Part shown: one piece after another, positions 6,827 to 9,367 of the stretch
Layout of the letters: every line of letters starts with the position of its first letter
Position numbering within the stretch: the first letter of the stretch is position 1
Assembly (NCBI GenBank): GCA_900769475.1
Contig: CAAGGQ010000125.1
Location: forward strand, 1 to 9,367
Source of the DNA: Clostridia bacterium
GTDB taxonomy: Bacteria; Bacillota; Clostridia; Oscillospirales; CAG-272
Direction: 5' to 3'
Length of the DNA: 9,367 nucleotides
Translations under genes and position numbers: made by a program
Notes under the pieces: model-generated
Databases searched by the model: none
Seen by the model: only the letters and a program-made list of their open reading frames with translations
Told to the model about the DNA's origin: nothing

Positions 6827-7642
6827 ATGAAAACACAAAACGCATTGAACAATTTGAAAAACGATGCCAAGTACAAGCAGGGACGCTACGCGCTGCTGCT
6901 CATTGCCATCTTCTCCATCATCAACCTCTTCTCGGTGGTGCTCACCGAAACCTACTATCTGTTCTCGTCCTACATCACTCAGCTTCTGGCCATCCTGGGC
7001 TATACCTTCTATCTGGAAACCGGTGCCGTGGTTTGGGTCATCGTCTTTGGCCTGCTTGGGTTGATCAGCGTGGTGCCCTACCTGGTGTGCTACTTTCTCT
7101 CCAAAACGCGGGTGGGCTGGATGATCGCCTCCCTGGTGCTCTTCTCGGTGGATTCTCTCATCTTCTGCGTTCTGGAGCTGCCCTTCTTTGACGCTTCCCT
7201 GGTGTTGGATATTGCCATTCGCATCTGGGCCCTGGTATCTTTGATCCTGGGCGTAAAGTACGGCCTGGCTCTCAAGAACGCTCCCGAGACCGCCGATCCC
7301 ATCCTCAACACCGCCGAGGAGGCGAGTGCCGAGGAGGAGAACGATGAGATGTCCTTCGTGGAGCGCCGCATCACCGTGACCCGTGCCAAGTCCTTCGTGG
7401 GCTGTGCCGTAGCTCTGAGCTGCATCGTGAACGGCAAGGTGGTGGAGACCCTGAAGAACGGCGAAACCAAGGCGCTTCCCATCAACGGCAAGGCCTGCGA
7501 GTTCGTGGTCATGTCCCCCAACGGTGATGCCAGCGATATTATGTACATCCCCGCAGGTTACGAGAGCAAGTCCTATACCGTAAAATGCAAGACCGGAATG
7601 ACCGCCTTCCGCGTGATCCTGGAGGAATCCAAGGAGGCATAA
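6827..7642 (+). CDS. Polytopic membrane protein with a small soluble C-terminal domain, function unknown
   Basis: The product has 271 residues. A basic, polar N-terminus (1-20) precedes clear hydrophobic segments at about 21-41, 66-90, 97-118 and 126-147. A fifth, weaker one at 43-62 is rich in Tyr and could be a membrane or interfacial segment. An acidic linker (about 151-175, with AEEASAEEENDE) leads to a beta-rich domain at about 176-271 containing RITVTRAKSFVG, VNGKVVETLKNGE and a closing FRVILEE strand. With four membrane segments this domain would be cytoplasmic; with five it would be outside. The pattern recalls small beta-sandwich domains seen on other clostridial membrane proteins, but no family is recognised with confidence. 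It is the last gene of the likely operon, directly before a terminator. A role as membrane partner, sensor or assembly factor for the two anchored surface proteins is only inferred from position. Confidence 0.88.
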   Translation: MKTQNALNNLKNDAKYKQGRYALLLIAIFSIINLFSVVLTETYYLFSSYITQLLAILGYTFYLETGAVVWVIVFGLLGLISVVPYLVCYFLSKTRVGWMIASLVLFSVDSLIFCVLELPFFDASLVLDIAIRIWALVSLILGVKYGLALKNAPETADPILNTAEEASAEEENDEMSFVERRITVTRAKSFVGCAVALSCIVNGKVVETLKNGETKALPINGKACEFVVMSPNGDASDIMYIPAGYESKSYTVKCKTGMTAFRVILEESKEA

Positions 7643-7660
7643 GGAAGGGATGTTCCTGCT

Positions 7661-7709
7661 AAAAACAGCCGCTTTTTCGCACTACGGTGTGCAAAAAGCG
7701 GTTGTTTTT
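7661..7709 (+). terminator. Rho-independent terminator at the end of the operon
   Basis: The arm AAAAACAGCCGCTTTTT (7661-7677) pairs with AAAAAGCGGTTGTTTTT (7693-7709) with a single G-T pair. The centre holds a further short GCAC/GTGC stem. The 3' arm ends in a five-T run. The A-run on the 5' side makes it usable from both directions. It begins 18 bases after the stop codon of the membrane-protein gene. Confidence 0.93.
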
Positions 7710-7928
7710 GCATATTTTACCAATGTTGGGGCGGTGAGACGTCGATTTTCACACCCTGTCCTGCAAATTGGGGCTTTCAAAGGCCGAAAAAACACCACGT
7801 ATAAGAAAATTAGCCAATTTTGCGTACAGGATGCTTTTTTTGAGGGGGATGGAGGCGAAAAAGGGTCTCTTTTACGAAAAAAACGAAATTTTTTTTGCAA
7901 AATGCTACCGAAAATGGCCGGATTTGTA
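7710..7928 (+). other. Intergenic region without a credible gene
   Basis: These 219 bases lie between the terminator and the next promoter. They hold an imperfect inverted repeat (7755-7830) with a T-run after it, and A- and T-tracts at 7877-7883 and 7889-7896 that may bend the DNA upstream of the promoter. The open frame that crosses this region starts just before the terminator hairpin and has no protein-like character. Confidence 0.7.
7755..7841 (+). repeat. Imperfect inverted repeat followed by seven Ts
   Basis: Arms 7755-7771 (CCTGTCCTGCAAATTGG) and 7814-7830 (CCAATTTTGCGTACAGG) can pair at 13 of 17 positions, enclosing 42 bases. Seven Ts follow at 7835-7841. It could be a second terminator, the end of a small RNA, or a protein-binding site. 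The mismatched middle of the stem and the long loop make it weaker than the hairpin at 7661. Confidence 0.45.
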
Positions 7929-7957
7929 TTGACAATGTTTTTTTGGTATGTTATAAT
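7929..7957 (+). promoter_or_regulatory. Perfect consensus sigma-A/sigma-70 promoter with extended -10
   Basis: TTGACA (7929-7934), exactly 17 bases, then TATAAT (7952-7957), preceded by TG at 7949-7950 one base before the -10 box. Transcription should start near 7964, giving a leader of about 85 bases before ATG 8049. Such a full match predicts strong, largely constitutive transcription of the secreted repeat protein. Confidence 0.93.
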
Positions 7958-7976
7958 AAATCAGGTTGTATTTTCT

Positions 7977-7998
7977 TTTGGGCGTACTGTATCCCAAA
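7977..7998 (+). promoter_or_regulatory. Small hairpin in the leader of the secreted protein gene
   Basis: TTTGGG (7977-7982) can pair with CCCAAA (7993-7998) around a ten-base loop, about 13 bases into the predicted transcript. It may protect the 5' end of the mRNA. The stem is short and there is no T-run, so it is not a terminator. Confidence 0.35.
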
Positions 7999-8029
7999 GA
8001 GGATGCATCAAAACCTGCGAATTTCGATG

Positions 8030-8037
8030 AAGGAAGG
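8030..8037 (+). promoter_or_regulatory. Ribosome binding site of the secreted repeat protein
   Basis: AAGGAAGG lies 11 bases before ATG 8049. The site is purine-rich but spaced slightly long. The signal peptide beginning at this ATG confirms the start. Confidence 0.7.
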
Positions 8038-8048
8038 GTTGAATTGCG

Positions 8049-9367
8049 ATGAAAACTCAACAAACAAACGCAATCAAAACGCGCAAGCTGTCGCTTCTGG
8101 CCGTTGCTCTGGTCACGCTGGCAATGCTGCTTTGCTCGTTCACCGTGATGGTCTCTGCCGCAAAAGCAGATATCACCATCGATCTGGAGGACGTAAAGAT
8201 CGATCTTGATCAGGACGTTTCCGGAAAATACACCAAGGTGTTTGATAACACCACGGGCGTAACCGTTACGCTCACGGCATCCAAGGAATCCATTGGCATT
8301 GCTCCCGAGGATGACGTTACGGTCAAGGTCAACGCCGCGTTTAACAGCGCCAACGTGACCGAGGCCACCCACATCACCATTACCTTTGCCCTGGAGGGTG
8401 CCGATGCCGATAAGTATCAGGCTCCCGCAGGCCTGACCGTGGGTGCTTCCATCACTCCCAAGAAGCTGACCTGGGGCAGTGACGGCAAGGCTTCGGCTAC
8501 CCTGACCTACGTTCCCGGACAGTCGAGCTACACCGCATCCTTTGCTCTGCCCACCCTGAACGGTGTGGTGACGGGCTCCGAGCTTCCCTTCAAGACCGAT
8601 GCCAAGCACCAGATCACCGTGCAGGCCACCAAGATCGGTACCTACACCGAGCTGTACAACCCCAACGTGGGCACCAACTATCAGGTTGCTCCTCTGGCGG
8701 TTTCGGTAAAGATCGATCCCATCGTGATCACCGAGATCAAGTGGGCAAACGAGTATGAATTTGCTTACGGTGACGCCGCCGCCAAGGAGCTGGTGGTAGA
8801 GGCCGTTGGCTCCAACGGTAAGACCTACCAGCTGGTGGTCACCTATCCCGCTACCTACGGCTCCGCCGGATGGCACGAGATCACCGTTTCCTCTCCCGAT
8901 GCCGGCATTACCCTGGGCACCGGACTGATCACCTCCAAGCAGGTCAACATCAAGGCCGCCTCCTATGCGGTTTCCATGAATTCCGCAAGCTATGTTGGCA
9001 ATGCCGACACCGCGCAGAATCCTTCGATCTATCAGCTCACGGTTCTGGGAGATCTTCCCGCCGCCGTGCGTGAAAAGATCCAGTACACCGTGGACGGTAA
9101 GTCCTTTGCAGGCACTGCCGCATACGGCGTATACACCGTGGTGGCCAAGCTCCCTGCCGATGCTAACTACGTATTTGTGGATGCCAACGGCAAGGAGGTT
9201 ACCGAGCTCACCGCAACCCTTACCATCAATCGCAGTGCCGCCGCCTTTGGTACTCCCGAGGCTCCCTACCAGGTGATCCTCACCGGCAAGGATGGCGTTG
9301 CTCCCAACATTCAGGCAACCGTAAGCATTCCCGAGGCTCTGAACAAGAAGGCTCTGGGCGATCTCAC
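8049..9367 (+). CDS. Secreted YDG/Ig-like repeat protein (3' end outside window)
   Basis: The frame is open from ATG 8049 to the right edge, giving 439 codons with no stop. The N-terminus is a classical signal peptide: a basic stretch (KTRK), a hydrophobic core at about 14-36, and likely cleavage after AKA (38-40). The Cys at 29 is not in a lipobox. Residues about 59-145 form a YDG-type domain in which VFDNTT replaces the usual VYDGTT, with DDVTVKV, an ALEGADADKYQAP segment and ITPKKLTW. Further beta-rich units follow at about 146-230 and 231-310 (EFAYGDAA, LVVTYPATYGSAGWHEITV, a YGX-like pattern), then an Ig-like unit around 320-400 (YTVDGKSF, YGVYTVVAKLPADANYVF). It has its own strong promoter and lies after the operon terminator, so it is regulated separately. 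It is probably an abundant exported surface or matrix protein. A C-terminal anchor, if any, lies beyond the window. Confidence 0.9.
   Translation, partial: MKTQQTNAIKTRKLSLLAVALVTLAMLLCSFTVMVSAAKADITIDLEDVKIDLDQDVSGKYTKVFDNTTGVTVTLTASKESIGIAPEDDVTVKVNAAFNSANVTEATHITITFALEGADADKYQAPAGLTVGASITPKKLTWGSDGKASATLTYVPGQSSYTASFALPTLNGVVTGSELPFKTDAKHQITVQATKIGTYTELYNPNVGTNYQVAPLAVSVKIDPIVITEIKWANEYEFAYGDAAAKELVVEAVGSNGKTYQLVVTYPATYGSAGWHEITVSSPDAGITLGTGLITSKQVNIKAASYAVSMNSASYVGNADTAQNPSIYQLTVLGDLPAAVREKIQYTVDGKSFAGTAAYGVYTVVAKLPADANYVFVDANGKEVTELTATLTINRSAAAFGTPEAPYQVILTGKDGVAPNIQATVSIPEALNKKALGDL

Noticed and set aside
7650..8030. A 126-codon plus-strand frame after the membrane-protein gene, with purine-rich sequence before its ATG
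   Set aside because: It reads straight through the strong terminator hairpin, the intergenic A/T tracts and the consensus promoter. Its composition is not protein-like.
7905..8876. A 323-codon minus-strand frame opposite the secreted protein gene
   Set aside because: It is codon-aligned antisense of a gene with a clear signal peptide, ribosome binding site and promoter; it would also run across that promoter.

Overview
The window looks like part of a bacterial chromosome, probably from a Gram-positive Bacillota/Clostridia lineage, perhaps an uncultured gut or rumen type. The signs are strong AGGAGG-type ribosome binding sites, one TTG start placed by such a site, G+C-rich genes separated by A+T-rich gaps, large extracellular proteins held by a single N-terminal membrane segment, and 'YDG'-motif beta-rich repeats of a kind common in clostridial surface proteins. 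The lineage is an inference; no taxonomic marker gene is present.

Layout, all on the + strand: (1) the last 39 codons of an unrecognised gene (2-121). (2) 124-3417, a 1097-residue membrane-anchored ectoprotein with two YDG-type repeats, two complete transglutaminase-like modules in tandem joined by glycine-rich linkers, and three more YDG-type repeats. (3) 3463-6798, an 1111-residue membrane-anchored ectoprotein made almost wholly of one Ig-like domain and ten YDG-type repeats, ending in an acidic proline-rich tail. (4) 6827-7642, a polytopic membrane protein with a small soluble C-terminal domain. A strong rho-independent terminator (7661-7709) closes this group. The gaps of 2, 45 and 28 bases, with no terminator between the genes, suggest one operon.

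Bases 7710-7928 hold no credible gene, but contain an imperfect inverted repeat followed by a T-run. A perfect consensus sigma-A-type promoter (TTGACA, 17 bases, TATAAT, with an extended -10 TG) at 7929-7957 then drives a fifth gene from 8049. That gene encodes a secreted protein with a cleavable signal peptide and YDG/Ig-like repeats, and it runs off the window at codon 439.

The locus reads as a cell-surface module: an anchored double transglutaminase-like enzyme, an anchored all-repeat partner sharing its repeat type, a small integral membrane protein, and a probably highly expressed secreted repeat protein. Whether the transglutaminase domains cross-link, cleave or otherwise process the neighbouring repeat proteins cannot be decided from sequence. 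The shared repeats and co-transcription make that the main hypothesis to test.
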